Program-made: the position numbers and the translations under genes | Shown: positions 1 through 8,902 of the stretch, piece after piece | How the letters are laid out: each line of letters opens with the position of its first letter | Numbering within the stretch: the first letter of the stretch is position 1 | The notes under the pieces: generated by a model | The model's input: the letters and a program-made list of their open reading frames with translations, nothing else | Database searches by the model: none | Told to the model about the DNA's origin: nothing | Source of the DNA: Mucilaginibacter limnophilus | GTDB lineage: Bacteria; Bacteroidota; Bacteroidia; Sphingobacteriales; Sphingobacteriaceae | DNA: 64,000 nucleotides | Reading direction: 5' to 3' | Assembly: GCF_004005815.1 (NCBI RefSeq) | Contig: NZ_SACK01000008.1 | Location: 184,858-248,857 of the forward strand

Positions 1-1646
1 GCCAGGTGAAAGGAAACCCAGTTGGAGGCGCTGCCGACCTGGCCGAGGTAATGCCAGTGGTTATCGTTGCTTAGTACAGAAACGTTCAGGTCCTTGGTAT
101 CGAAGCGTGGGGCAACTTCGCGGTACTTGCTTTCCACGTCCAGGGTTCTCAGGTGGCTGAGGACGCCTTGCGCAATGCGGGCGGTGGCAGCGTCTATCCG
201 GGCACGGACGGTCTGTTCATTGATGGTAGCCATCAGGTCATCGTACTCTTTTTCCAGTAAAGCGATCTCGGTCTGCAATTCGCCGCCGTCGACCAGGCTT
301 TCAAAAGTGGCCAGTGAGGCCTGCATATTACCCAGGAACAGGTACATGTTTTTGCGGCGCTGGAATTCGGCGCGGGCTTCGTTATTGGTTTGCATGATCA
401 GGTCAAAGCGGCGCTGGAAGTCTTTTTTGTTATCGATCAGGGCTTCCAGTTCCTGGTTCAGCCGCTGCTCCTCGCGGGAAAAAGAAGTGGGAACTTCGGC
501 AAGTGTCTTGGACTGTTGTTCGATGGTCGAAAATACCGCAGCGATCTTTCGGAGTTCAGCTTTCCCATTAGGGTGTTCCGTGCTGCCGCAGGCGGGACAA
601 CTGGAGGTTTCGGTAGAGACGTCTTCAAGCCATTTGGAAATCTGTAGGCGGTCAACGCGCTTACGGATGGAACTTTCATAGTCGGTCAGGCCTGTGCTCA
701 GGCGTTTGACGTCGGATAGACGCTTTTTCACCAGGCCGATCTGGGCGCTTAAGTAACGTTCTTCGGCTTCCAGGTCGGCAATGTTTTTGTTGGCGGTATC
801 GATATCCTTGAATTCGGTCAAGGAGTGTTCCGGGATGACTTGCAGGATCTGCCGGGCCATATTCAGCAAGGTTTCCGGATCGGCGTTCTGCAGGTTTTCT
901 TCCTGCAGCAGTCCGTACTCTTTGGCGACACGCAGGTGCCCTTCCATATTGGCTTTCCAGGCGGAGGATACCGCTTTGGTTTTATCAAATTCCCGGCGCA
1001 ACTGGTTCAGTCTTTTCTCAATGACCTGGATGCGCTGCCGCGCTTTCAGCGTATCCAGGTTTTCAGCGCCGAGGATAAAAGGAAACCAGTTGCGGAGTTT
1101 TTCGCGGTGCTCATGGGCATGGGTCTTATAGAACAGGATATTCTGGTTAGCGACAATATCCTGGCTTTGAAAAACGAGGGCCACCAGGTCGCGAAAACTG
1201 AGTCGGGCGGTATACGCTTTTTTGTCTTCTTCCCCGTCCAGATTGAAATAGGGCACGCCGGAGATCGTGTTGAGGTAGTTCTTGATGCCGTCGCTGGTCT
1301 CGTTTTTATCGGGGATAGTAAGCGGAACACTGATTATGGCCGAACGCAGCAGGTAAAAATCATTGCTGACCTGGTTGCCTACCGGTACGCGTCGGGCTAA
1401 GAGGACCTGCTCGTAATCGGTCTGGAAAACGATGCCGTACCAGGACGCAAAATCCCGGATGGTGTCGATGGGGACGGAACAATCACCCGACGCCAGGCAA
1501 TAGTCAATAATAGGGATGATGGCCGATTTGCCGGTACGGGAGGCGCCGGTGATGACATTGAGCATGCCTGGTTGAAAGTTGACCGGTCTTGGCGGGAATT
1601 CCGCGTTTTTGGGCCAGATGATCAGTTGTAGCAGTTGAAAATTCAT
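1..1646 (-). CDS. DUF3732 Rad50/SMC-like ATPase of an ABC-three-component system (3' end off window)
   Basis: The minus-strand frame stays open from an ATG at 1646 past the window edge, giving at least 548 residues. A Walker A loop GASRTGKS lies at residues 34-41, right after an N-terminal beta strand as in SMC/Rad50 ATPases. Long charged helical stretches flank a CPACG motif (rc near 590-600), resembling a zinc-hook-like apex. Near the left edge the motif VGSASNW precedes SFHL, which I recognise as the conserved glycine/serine-rich signature of DUF3732. The start overlaps the stop of the upstream gene as TAATG, implying translational coupling. In the family, this ATPase is the motor/sensor of ABC-3C conflict systems. 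The C-terminal Walker B end is not visible. Confidence 0.85.
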   Translation of the reverse strand, partial: MNFQLLQLIIWPKNAEFPPRPVNFQPGMLNVITGASRTGKSAIIPIIDYCLASGDCSVPIDTIRDFASWYGIVFQTDYEQVLLARRVPVGNQVSNDFYLLRSAIISVPLTIPDKNETSDGIKNYLNTISGVPYFNLDGEEDKKAYTARLSFRDLVALVFQSQDIVANQNILFYKTHAHEHREKLRNWFPFILGAENLDTLKARQRIQVIEKRLNQLRREFDKTKAVSSAWKANMEGHLRVAKEYGLLQEENLQNADPETLLNMARQILQVIPEHSLTEFKDIDTANKNIADLEAEERYLSAQIGLVKKRLSDVKRLSTGLTDYESSIRKRVDRLQISKWLEDVSTETSSCPACGSTEHPNGKAELRKIAAVFSTIEQQSKTLAEVPTSFSREEQRLNQELEALIDNKKDFQRRFDLIMQTNNEARAEFQRRKNMYLFLGNMQASLATFESLVDGGELQTEIALLEKEYDDLMATINEQTVRARIDAATARIAQGVLSHLRTLDVESKYREVAPRFDTKDLNVSVLSNDNHWHYLGQVGSASNWVSFHL

Positions 1647-2164
1647 TAGAATACGATTTTTAAGTAATTGGCGATGCCGGCCAGGTCCTGCCGCCCGAAC
1701 CAGTTGCCCAGGATTTCGGCTTTTTTGCCCTGCTGTTCGTGGACGCTTTTCAATGCATTTCCCCTACCGGTTTTTTTCAATTCACTTTTCGGATAAAGTT
1801 GGGCGGTCTCCGTATCCCAGAAGAGCAGGCCCTGGGCGACGGCAATATCAATGGCTTTCAGGGTATAGGCTTGTCTGGCTTTGATCCGTTCGTGAATGCT
1901 GAGCAGGATGTCGGAGCTTTTGGAATCTTCAAAGCTGCGGACATAAGATGGCAGATCGGCCCTCATATTGCTGACCGGTGCGGACAATTGCTGGCTGGTC
2001 AGGATCGCTGCGGCCACAAAATGGAGCAGCGCGACAGGGGCGTCGCCACTGGGGTGCGTGGCGGTATAGCCTTTGGTGAAACGCCATAAAAGGTAAGCGC
2101 CGATGACCGGCGTGTTCCATATCCGTACTTCTTCTACTACTTCTCCCATATGATTACAGAGCAT
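1646..2164 (-). CDS. ABC-three-component system middle component
   Basis: A 172-residue soluble protein without signal peptide. The beginning (EVRIWNTPVIGAYLLWRF, then a conserved alpha-helical core with DAPVALLHFVAAAIL) matches what I know of the ABC-3C middle components, which bridge the DUF3732 ATPase and the effector. It overlaps the upstream effector gene by 11 bases and the downstream ATPase gene by one base, so the three genes form a tightly coupled operon transcribed leftwards. The start ATG at 2164 lies inside the effector's 3' end; a second Met five codons later (MGEVVEE) is possible. Confidence 0.75.
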   Translation of the reverse strand: MLCNHMGEVVEEVRIWNTPVIGAYLLWRFTKGYTATHPSGDAPVALLHFVAAAILTSQQLSAPVSNMRADLPSYVRSFEDSKSSDILLSIHERIKARQAYTLKAIDIAVAQGLLFWDTETAQLYPKSELKKTGRGNALKSVHEQQGKKAEILGNWFGRQDLAGIANYLKIVF

Positions 2165-3290
2165 CCCAGCGGGGATGCCAGCCTAATGATTTACCTTCAA
2201 CAAGGGCGTGATAAGTGCCGGCTATGGTCCCGTTTGGCGGTGACATATCGCGGATCATTTCCTGCCGGATCTTGCAGTTTAAAAAAAGCAGCTGCCCGCG
2301 CTCATGTTCCTCGCGTGTTCTTTCTGTCAGCGCAATCATCTTTTGCTGGGTGTTCCAGAAACCGGTAAGTTTTTCTTCAAAGTCAATGGCGATATCTTCG
2401 TTGATGATCTCGTTTTCAATCCATTTATCGCGGTTGGTCTTGGCCCGGAGAAAGTCTGTTACGGCTTCCACGATCTCGTCTTCGTCAGCGCGAATATGGC
2501 TGAGCTGCTGTAAATAGCGCGGCTGGATCTTGACCTGATCCCGTATAAGGTCGTCGGTTGGCGGATTTTCCAACGCAAAATCTACGAGTTCGAGTTTTCT
2601 TGCGCGGTCAAAATAAACGGCAAACTGCTTCTGATAGTCTTCCCAGGGGATCAGCGCTGGTTGTTTCAGTGCGATCTTGCTCATGATTTCTTCCTGCAGC
2701 CAGCCGCTCAGCAAGTTGGTCACGAATTTGCGCTGGTGCTTACCGATTAGCAAGCGTTCGAGTTCGTCCTGGATTTCGTTAAAACCAAGCCCGTCGTTGA
2801 CCTGCAATTCAAAACGGGTCAACAACTCGGCGAGTTTACCCGGGTCATAAGAAAGCACAAAATTCAAATACGGCCAGATTTCGTGGCTTTCGCTAATATC
2901 GGCAAATGTCGTTCTTGCGGTGGCTAATGCTGCTTTAGCTTCGCCGGTCGTTGCCGCTTTGTCAAAAACGTGAACGATGGCCTCGCGCCCGCTTTGATTG
3001 GTATAGAGGTAAAACCTGGTCTTATCTAAAACGATAGAGCCTTCATCGATAGCCTTTAACCAATTATAAAAGGTCTTCCAGAGGTCAGTGGATCGGTCGG
3101 TCAGGGGGTTACCCACAGTAGAGGTTTTATCTTCTTCTGACGAAGCTGAACCGTCCGCATGATGAGTGGCCACATCGCCTATGACTTCCACGCTGACCGC
3201 ATCACCGGGACCTCCCCGCAACAGGTGCAGCAGCGCCCGGGGGAATTGTACCGCGTATCCTAATAATTGGGTCGGCGCGTTGGATATCAT
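2154..3290 (-). CDS. ABC-three-component system effector with PD-(D/E)xK-type nuclease domain
   Basis: A 378-residue protein, first gene of the operon. The N-terminus has the GYAVQFPRAL helix typical of the DUF4297/Cap4-like nuclease group, then a beta hairpin carrying E35, D39 (VEVIGDV) and an EDK triad at residues 53-55, the expected layout of a PD-(D/E)xK active site. A conserved NPL..DLWKTFYNWL segment follows. The C-terminal 250 residues are helical and probably form the ABC-3C-specific domain that docks to the middle component. I infer a DNA-cleaving effector unleashed by the ATPase. The exact nuclease subfamily is not certain. Confidence 0.72.
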   Translation of the reverse strand: MISNAPTQLLGYAVQFPRALLHLLRGGPGDAVSVEVIGDVATHHADGSASSEEDKTSTVGNPLTDRSTDLWKTFYNWLKAIDEGSIVLDKTRFYLYTNQSGREAIVHVFDKAATTGEAKAALATARTTFADISESHEIWPYLNFVLSYDPGKLAELLTRFELQVNDGLGFNEIQDELERLLIGKHQRKFVTNLLSGWLQEEIMSKIALKQPALIPWEDYQKQFAVYFDRARKLELVDFALENPPTDDLIRDQVKIQPRYLQQLSHIRADEDEIVEAVTDFLRAKTNRDKWIENEIINEDIAIDFEEKLTGFWNTQQKMIALTERTREEHERGQLLFLNCKIRQEMIRDMSPPNGTIAGTYHALVEGKSLGWHPRWDAL

Positions 3291-3455
3291 TGTTGATAAA
3301 TTATTTAGGGTTATGAATAATTATTAAAGCTACGGATAATATTAAAATTTTCAATTATCCCAAGATAACTCATCCATTGGGGATCTCATAAATATAAAAT
3401 AATATCTACAAAAACTCATAAATTAGCCTGACCCTAAACATTTAAACCATTACTT
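3291..3455. promoter_or_regulatory. AT-rich divergent promoter region between two defence modules
   Basis: This 165-bp, strongly AT-rich interval separates the leftward ABC-3C operon from the rightward GHKL-HEPN operon. Both start codons face out of it, so it must hold promoters in both directions. I see no convincing dyad operator. Confidence 0.45.
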
Positions 3456-6400
3456 ATGTCCAAGGCCGGCATGTTTGCCAAATCCGAACACGAAGAATTA
3501 AATAGAATTACTTCGAAATCCATCCTGGAAAAATTGATGAATATCCGGCAAAAGATCAATGTAGGCTTCACAGCCCGTCGGCTCGTTTGGGAACTGATAC
3601 AAAATGCGAAAGACAATGTCGCCCTTTGCAACGAAAACGATGAAAAAGTAGACGTTCATATTGGTTTAAGTGAAACTGAATTTATTTTTTCACACAATAA
3701 AGGATACTTTACCAGCGGTCATATCCGCGGACTGGTCAGGAAATATTCCTCCGGCGACAAAGAGCGGAATACCGAACAATTAGGACAGGCTTATAAAACG
3801 ACCGGACGTTTCGGAACTGGTTTTATGACGACCCATTTGTTATCAGAAAAAGTCAGGGTGGTAAGTAATTATGAACACGAAGATACCAAACTATTTCACC
3901 CTTGCAGTTTCTGGCTCGATAGAACTGGAAAAACCGAAGCTAAGATCGTCGAAGGGATGAATCTGGCCTTTGGTATGGCAGAAAAAGCAATAGTCGATTC
4001 CGAAGGAGTTAGCAGAGTTGACGCGGTTTTACAAACCTCCTTCACTTATCCACTAACAGATCAAACGAGGGTTCTTGCACATATCGCGGTCGAAGAAGTT
4101 CAAAAAGGTATTGCCTATACTTTGATCAACGTGCCTGATGTAAACACCCTAACCATCGACCAGGAACTAATCGGTGAAACGTTATATCAAATAGACAAAT
4201 ATAAAACCTTCATTATCGGAGAAAATCAGGCTGTCATTTATAATCTAATGGTCAATCACAAGAGATCCAAACAGTTCTTTTTAGCGCTTGGCGAGGAACA
4301 CGTGCAGATAATTATTCCAATATACCATGATGGTCTTAATTACTATATTCAAGCCCTTTCTAATGAAATACCCAGAATACACTTAGATTTTCCGATGGTA
4401 GGCACAGAGGATTTGAATATGCCTTTCATCGTCAACAGTACACTTTTCGAACCTACTGAACCAAGAGATGGCATAAGTTTGATCGATGACGATGATAATG
4501 AATTCGCCCGGCTCAACTGTTCACTTGTCCAAAAGGCCGTTGATCTGTATAACTCATTTTTAACTTATGCTGGTCATAACAGTGATTGGAATGACCTTTA
4601 TCATTTAGCCAGGATCAAGTCCCCGGGCAAGCGGGACTGGATAGATCAAAACTGGTTTAAAACCAACGTTATTAAGCCCATTCGAACAACAGTTCTTCAT
4701 ACGCCGATGGTAGACATACCTTCAGGCGAAAGAATGGCGATATGGAATGACATCGACGAATCTCAGGTATTCTTTCCAAGCGCAGGCACAAGCGCGATCA
4801 GAAAACAAATATGGTTACTCGCAAAAAAATTATACCCATCTTCAGTGCCCACTGAAGATTATGTAGACAAATGGGTCGAAGTTATTTGGAGCGATTGTTT
4901 CCAATTTACTATTTCCACGTTGTCTGAAGTTATACAGACAGCAGGAAATATCGAAGAACTCGCTGCTTTACTTCAAGACAACGAGGCAGCAGCGATTGAT
5001 TTTTTGAATAGTTACTATAGTTTATTGAACACGGAGGCCATTCATATAAAAGAGATATTGACAGACAAGTATGTGGTAATACCTAATCAGCTTGGAGAGT
5101 TCAAAAATAAAACCTTTTTATATGTTGATAAGGGTATAGATGAGGAGGTGAAAAACGCTTGTGGAATTGTTTCAGTAGACCCAAGAACTTATTTGGTTCA
5201 TAAAAACGCTTACACGGGTGATGGAATAACCTACACCATAAAAAAGCAGGATGCTGTTATTACAGAGATTAATTCTGCTATCAAAGAAAATGGTGATAAT
5301 GTCACTGCTGTTTGCGACTATCTGGCTTCTTTACTGCCGGATAATAACATTCCGGAACGGAGGGCCGCTATTTTCGATTTCTCTAAACAGGTTTATCCGG
5401 AAGACTTTCAAAAAAAGAGATTGATAAAAAATTATGACGAGAATATTTGGGAAGAGTCCGATAAAAAATCAATTTATTTTATTGTATCAAAGGTCTCTGG
5501 AAATAAAACAGTTGAAAAACTACGGCAAAGTCTTGAATTCGATACAAAATTAGCTGCACTGAATTGGTTAAATAGCTTAGTTAGCTTTTTGACCAAGTAC
5601 GGATTTGATAATAACATAAATCGGGAAAAAGACCCGATTCTTCCGAATCAAAATGGGTCATTCTGTATTAAAGACGATCTGTTTTTAGACGGTGGAGACA
5701 TCGACGAGATACTAAAAGATATTGCAGCGGACCTGGGTTACGACTTTCGCGATGAGCTATTGGATACTGCGATCTATCTGGAATTACCTGAAAACCGAAC
5801 CTATAACATTGCAGATGTCGCTGAGAAAATAACAGCTTATTTAAAACCCATGTTAAGGGACGTCGATAAACGTAAAGAGCATAAAGAATCTTTAAAAAGT
5901 TTTTATCTCTGGATGAATGATCATCGGGAAAAAGCAGCACAACATTTCCAAGATTTACATGAGAAACGATTTCTTTTTCTCGAAGATGACGATATATCCC
6001 TTAACATTAAGAAAGCGGTTGAAATTGATGAGCTGATGCAGGAACACGGTATAGAAAACATCGACGACCTTCGTAGGCAATTGGCCAGACTTAAGGAAAT
6101 ACGTAATGAATTTACCTCCGATGTTGAAACACCGGAAAAGATAAACCTTACACCGGAGATATTAGCCAGTCTTGGCATTACCTCTCAAGCCAAGTTCGAA
6201 GAAGCCTTTAGAGATCCTTGGCTTCAGGCGCAATTCTATCATACCTCAAATCCATCACCCAATAGTTATGCCTACGCTCAGCGACTTATCGAACGAGCCA
6301 AAGCAAATATTGAGGCATTTTTGAGGGCACACCCTGACTACGATTGCACCGACCTTGAAGCGACCGCAAATACGGTCCTCGGTGGTATCGTGAAGAATGG

Positions 6401-6596
6401 CGTAACAATAGATGTAGTGACCAGACCATCAGATAACGGAGAAGTGATATTTTACTACTCCTCGGAAAAAGATACGCTTGATACTGCTACCGCAGAGCTT
6501 TGGGTAGATAACGGTTATGACGACCCTCATATGCTCACTTTAGGACGAATATTGAAAAGCACCGGTATCAACCGCATCCCTATTAGCATGAGTTAA
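3456..6596 (+). CDS. Large GHKL (sacsin/HSP90-like) ATPase, putative defence protein
   Basis: A 1046-residue protein. Bergerat ATP-binding elements are at the N-terminus: N-box WELIQNAKD (E46, N50, D53), a G1-like FSHNKGYF at 78-85, and a G2 box TGRFGTGF at 116-123 followed by TTHLLSEKVRV. The HN form of the G1 box is like sacsin and paraMORC ATPases rather than histidine kinases, and there is no phospho-acceptor domain. The remaining 800 residues are mostly helical; the C-terminus (AYAQRLIERAKANIEAFL, then GIVKNGVTIDVVTRP and ELWVDNG) looks like a separate small alpha/beta domain. Two bases separate it from the next gene, so they are one operon. I infer an ATP-driven sensor controlling the partner HEPN protein; no characterised system is assigned with certainty. 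Confidence 0.75.
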   Translation: MSKAGMFAKSEHEELNRITSKSILEKLMNIRQKINVGFTARRLVWELIQNAKDNVALCNENDEKVDVHIGLSETEFIFSHNKGYFTSGHIRGLVRKYSSGDKERNTEQLGQAYKTTGRFGTGFMTTHLLSEKVRVVSNYEHEDTKLFHPCSFWLDRTGKTEAKIVEGMNLAFGMAEKAIVDSEGVSRVDAVLQTSFTYPLTDQTRVLAHIAVEEVQKGIAYTLINVPDVNTLTIDQELIGETLYQIDKYKTFIIGENQAVIYNLMVNHKRSKQFFLALGEEHVQIIIPIYHDGLNYYIQALSNEIPRIHLDFPMVGTEDLNMPFIVNSTLFEPTEPRDGISLIDDDDNEFARLNCSLVQKAVDLYNSFLTYAGHNSDWNDLYHLARIKSPGKRDWIDQNWFKTNVIKPIRTTVLHTPMVDIPSGERMAIWNDIDESQVFFPSAGTSAIRKQIWLLAKKLYPSSVPTEDYVDKWVEVIWSDCFQFTISTLSEVIQTAGNIEELAALLQDNEAAAIDFLNSYYSLLNTEAIHIKEILTDKYVVIPNQLGEFKNKTFLYVDKGIDEEVKNACGIVSVDPRTYLVHKNAYTGDGITYTIKKQDAVITEINSAIKENGDNVTAVCDYLASLLPDNNIPERRAAIFDFSKQVYPEDFQKKRLIKNYDENIWEESDKKSIYFIVSKVSGNKTVEKLRQSLEFDTKLAALNWLNSLVSFLTKYGFDNNINREKDPILPNQNGSFCIKDDLFLDGGDIDEILKDIAADLGYDFRDELLDTAIYLELPENRTYNIADVAEKITAYLKPMLRDVDKRKEHKESLKSFYLWMNDHREKAAQHFQDLHEKRFLFLEDDDISLNIKKAVEIDELMQEHGIENIDDLRRQLARLKEIRNEFTSDVETPEKINLTPEILASLGITSQAKFEEAFRDPWLQAQFYHTSNPSPNSYAYAQRLIERAKANIEAFLRAHPDYDCTDLEATANTVLGGIVKNGVTIDVVTRPSDNGEVIFYYSSEKDTLDTATAELWVDNGYDDPHMLTLGRILKSTGINRIPISMS

Positions 6597-6598
6597 AA

Positions 6599-7672
6599 AT
6601 GGATCTACAAACTCAAGTTTCTTCAGTCATTCTCCAGCCGGAAAATGATTCATTGGAATATAAAGCGGTATTACCGCCCTCAAAAACTATTGCTCAAGTC
6701 ATTAGTTCATTTGCCAACACTAATGGTGGTCTGCTCATTCTAGGCGTATCTGAGATCGGCGGCCTAAAGATCTCTGGTTTAAGCGAAGATTTTCGGGCGA
6801 CCTCCATGACCCATAAAGCTATAGACCTATTGTCGCCCAAACCCATAGTGGATTATGGCTACGTACAGGAGCATGGCAAAAAGTTGTTCGCCATAAGCGT
6901 CGCTAAATCGCAGGTTCAGGTGTCTGTTGAGAACAAGGTATATGTCCGGACAAACGGAAGGCTCCAACTAGTCGATCCGCCAGCCCCAATATTTCAATCC
7001 GCAGGTTATGCCAGGATCTCAGCCATCAACGCTGATCTCGAAACATTAAAAGCCGGCACAACCGACTCGAAGTTTAAACTGATCGAACACTATCAAAGTA
7101 TTTTAAAGATGGTAGATGGCTTGAAGCAGCTTCTTTATCCGGAAAGCCCAACCGTATTTACAACGGTAAAAGAAGGCAAGGTACTGGCCAGAATACTGTT
7201 TTCATCCATGGTGGACAATTTTGAAACCTACCTTTCGGATATCATGTTTGAGATCTATCTGGCTAAACCCAATACCTTGAAATCCGAGCAAATGGTTAAG
7301 GTCGAAGATGTATTGAACTGTGCTGATATACAAGAATTCATTACTTTTTGGGCGAAGCAGAAGATAGGTAAACTACAGAAAGGAAGCGTGAAGGGCTTTA
7401 TAGCGGAAAACAAGCAGATCAAAGACCTGAATGTCATTACCAATACCATACAGGACGAGATCGAAAAGATCCTACAGATACGACATTTATATGCCCATCG
7501 TAACGGGATCGTTGATGACAAATTTTTAAAATTCTTCCCGGCCTTATACACCTATGGAACCGAACATCAAATGTCCATTGACGAAATTTTAGATAAGATC
7601 GTTTACCTAACAGACATTGTAAATCAGATCGATCAAGCTACTATTCTTAAATATAATTTGTCAATTATTTAA
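6599..7672 (+). CDS. Schlafen-AlbA_2 domain protein with C-terminal HEPN-like domain (putative RNase effector)
   Basis: A 357-residue protein. Residues about 10-125 form an AlbA_2 (Schlafen-like) domain: LEYKAVLPP, then FANTNGGLLILGVSE and VYVRTNGR. The C-terminal half is helical and contains RHLYAHRNG near residues 295-303, an R-x4-H motif (R295, H300) of the HEPN ribonuclease type embedded in the usual helix context. It starts two bases after the GHKL gene. In conflict systems a HEPN protein is usually the toxic RNase, kept silent by a partner; I infer that role with the GHKL ATPase as sensor. The HEPN call rests on one motif and helical pattern. Confidence 0.65.
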   Translation: MDLQTQVSSVILQPENDSLEYKAVLPPSKTIAQVISSFANTNGGLLILGVSEIGGLKISGLSEDFRATSMTHKAIDLLSPKPIVDYGYVQEHGKKLFAISVAKSQVQVSVENKVYVRTNGRLQLVDPPAPIFQSAGYARISAINADLETLKAGTTDSKFKLIEHYQSILKMVDGLKQLLYPESPTVFTTVKEGKVLARILFSSMVDNFETYLSDIMFEIYLAKPNTLKSEQMVKVEDVLNCADIQEFITFWAKQKIGKLQKGSVKGFIAENKQIKDLNVITNTIQDEIEKILQIRHLYAHRNGIVDDKFLKFFPALYTYGTEHQMSIDEILDKIVYLTDIVNQIDQATILKYNLSII

Positions 7673-8096
7673 CATAAGAAACGGTGCTCATGAAAATTAG
7701 CTCACCGGAACAATTTTCTATCCTAACCTTGAAACCGGCGAAGCTTTTTCTTAGCAACAGAAATGGCTTTTTTACTTCTAACAGAAGTATTTTGACCTGG
7801 CTAAAATTCTTCCCCGGCTTTCTCACTAGCGATGGATTTACAGTTCTATTTGGTCAACTTAACGCAAGTTGTTACAAAGTGTAAAAGCACGATTGTATAG
7901 CAATTAGTCCCCAAAGCGATCAGTTCATTGTCAACAATAGTTAACTATTTATTATCTATCAGTTTTAAAGCAAAGCATTTTAATCTCTTTGATAAAAATT
8001 AATTGTGTCTTAAAAATGCGTTAAGGATTGCAGTGAAAAGCCCGCAGCAAAGCGAGGACTTGTAACGGAAAGCCTGGGCTGAAGGCAACGCCCTGT
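7673..8096. other. Intergenic region after the GHKL-HEPN operon
   Basis: No supported gene. A 66-codon open frame at 7684-7884 has no recognisable domain. Positions 8037-8090 are richer in GC than the surroundings and hold a phrase (GCCCGCAGCAAAGCGAGGAC) that looks like a dispersed intergenic repeat, but I cannot compare it with the genome. Confidence 0.4.
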
Positions 8097-8321
8097 TTAG
8101 AAATTAAATAAATCTTTTGGATCAATATTTAATCCTTTTGCTAATGCTAGCATAACGGTCAATGAAGGGTTTCTCTTACCTTTTTCGATTCTATGAATTT
8201 CACTATGATCTACCTCTGCCAGTATTTCCAATTTTCGCAAGCTAACTTTCTTCTCCTTTCGGATCCGTTGTAAGTTTTTACCAAAAGCAGTCAAGGTATT
8301 TTCATCACGAGTTGCACTCAT
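8097..8321 (-). CDS. Small XRE-family HTH regulator
   Basis: A 74-residue protein that is almost entirely one HTH_3 domain: FGKNLQRIRKEKKVSLRKLE, recognition helix region VDHSEIHRIEKGKRNPSL, then AKGLNIDPKDLF. Stand-alone XRE proteins of this size are common next to defence and mobile genes in Bacteroidota. It is convergent with the GHKL-HEPN operon, 424 bp away, so its target could be that operon or the ABC-3C promoter; the sequence does not decide. Confidence 0.85.
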   Translation of the reverse strand: MSATRDENTLTAFGKNLQRIRKEKKVSLRKLEILAEVDHSEIHRIEKGKRNPSLTVMLALAKGLNIDPKDLFNF

Positions 8322-8514
8322 GAAGGAAAAGTCGCCTTATCACAAATTTTAATTGTAGGACTATTGACATACAGATTTAATTTGTAAATTGCCTTTTAAT
8401 AAATATGATTAGATAACGTATTTTAGCGATTCTTCAAGAAATTTAGAAGCATTCGCTTTGAATCTCGTAACTGAAACGTAGGAAATTTCAAGACGGCGAG
8501 ATGATAAGTGGAAT

Positions 8515-8593
8515 GCTCACGCTATAGGCGTGGGCTCCCTTATTGTCGTCGGTTCTCCTACGTACCAAGTTGCAATAAGACGGGTTCCACGCC
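8515..8593 (+). promoter_or_regulatory. Structured leader RNA with two mutually exclusive hairpins
   Basis: Hairpin A pairs 8515-8522 (GCTCACGC) with 8528-8535 (GCGTGGGC) around a TATAG loop. Hairpin B pairs 8527-8533 (GGCGTGG) with 8587-8593 (CCACGCC), enclosing a second helix CCC/TTATTG (8537-8545) with CAATAA/GGG (8573-8584). Both use the same GGCGTGG strand, so only one can form at a time. It lies just upstream of the small ORF, TlpA and SusCD genes. I infer a cis-regulatory RNA; function and ligand are unknown. Confidence 0.5.
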
Positions 8594-8644
8594 TTCCTTT
8601 TGCTCCGCAAACCAGACGTCACCCTTCTTCAATTAAACAAGGGT

Positions 8645-8902
8645 ATGGCCAAATTAAAAACCATTCATTCCGCTTCACTGCTTTCCGCCGAACAGGCGCT
8701 GGAAAAGCTCTTCAGCACCATCCCGTCGCCGGAAGTGCAAGCCGAACTGCGCAGGTGGCTTGACTACGGCCGTACCCGCAGCGAAGAGACGCTGCGCTAC
8801 CTTAGTCCGGAACAGCTCAGCCTGTTCCTCGACAAACTACCCGATCTTCTGCTCGCCATCTACTGCCAGCAACAGGAAGATCAGAAAGGAGGAAGACCAT
8901 GA
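8645..8902 (+). CDS. Small conserved-looking protein upstream of TlpA/SusCD operon
   Basis: An 85-residue product from the ATG at 8645 (MAKLKTIHSASLL); the frame is open to 8600 upstream, but that segment overlaps the end of the structured leader. The protein is soluble and helical (ALEKLFSTIP, AELRRWLDYGRTRSEETLRYL, LSLFLDKLPDLLLAIYCQQQ). I do not recognise a family. Its stop overlaps the next tiny ORF as ATGA and the series continues into TlpA, so it probably belongs to that operon. Confidence 0.55.
   Translation: MAKLKTIHSASLLSAEQALEKLFSTIPSPEVQAELRRWLDYGRTRSEETLRYLSPEQLSLFLDKLPDLLLAIYCQQQEDQKGGRP

Noticed and set aside
67..1400. Several plus-strand open frames of 100-200 codons
   Set aside because: They are shadows of the minus-strand DUF3732 gene, which has Walker A, CPACG and family motifs through this whole stretch.
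7684..7884. 66-codon frame after the HEPN gene
   Set aside because: No domain and a low-complexity composition; no promoter of its own is evident.
8530..8763. 77-codon frame across the leader
   Set aside because: It runs through the structured leader and out of frame with the better-supported small gene at 8645.
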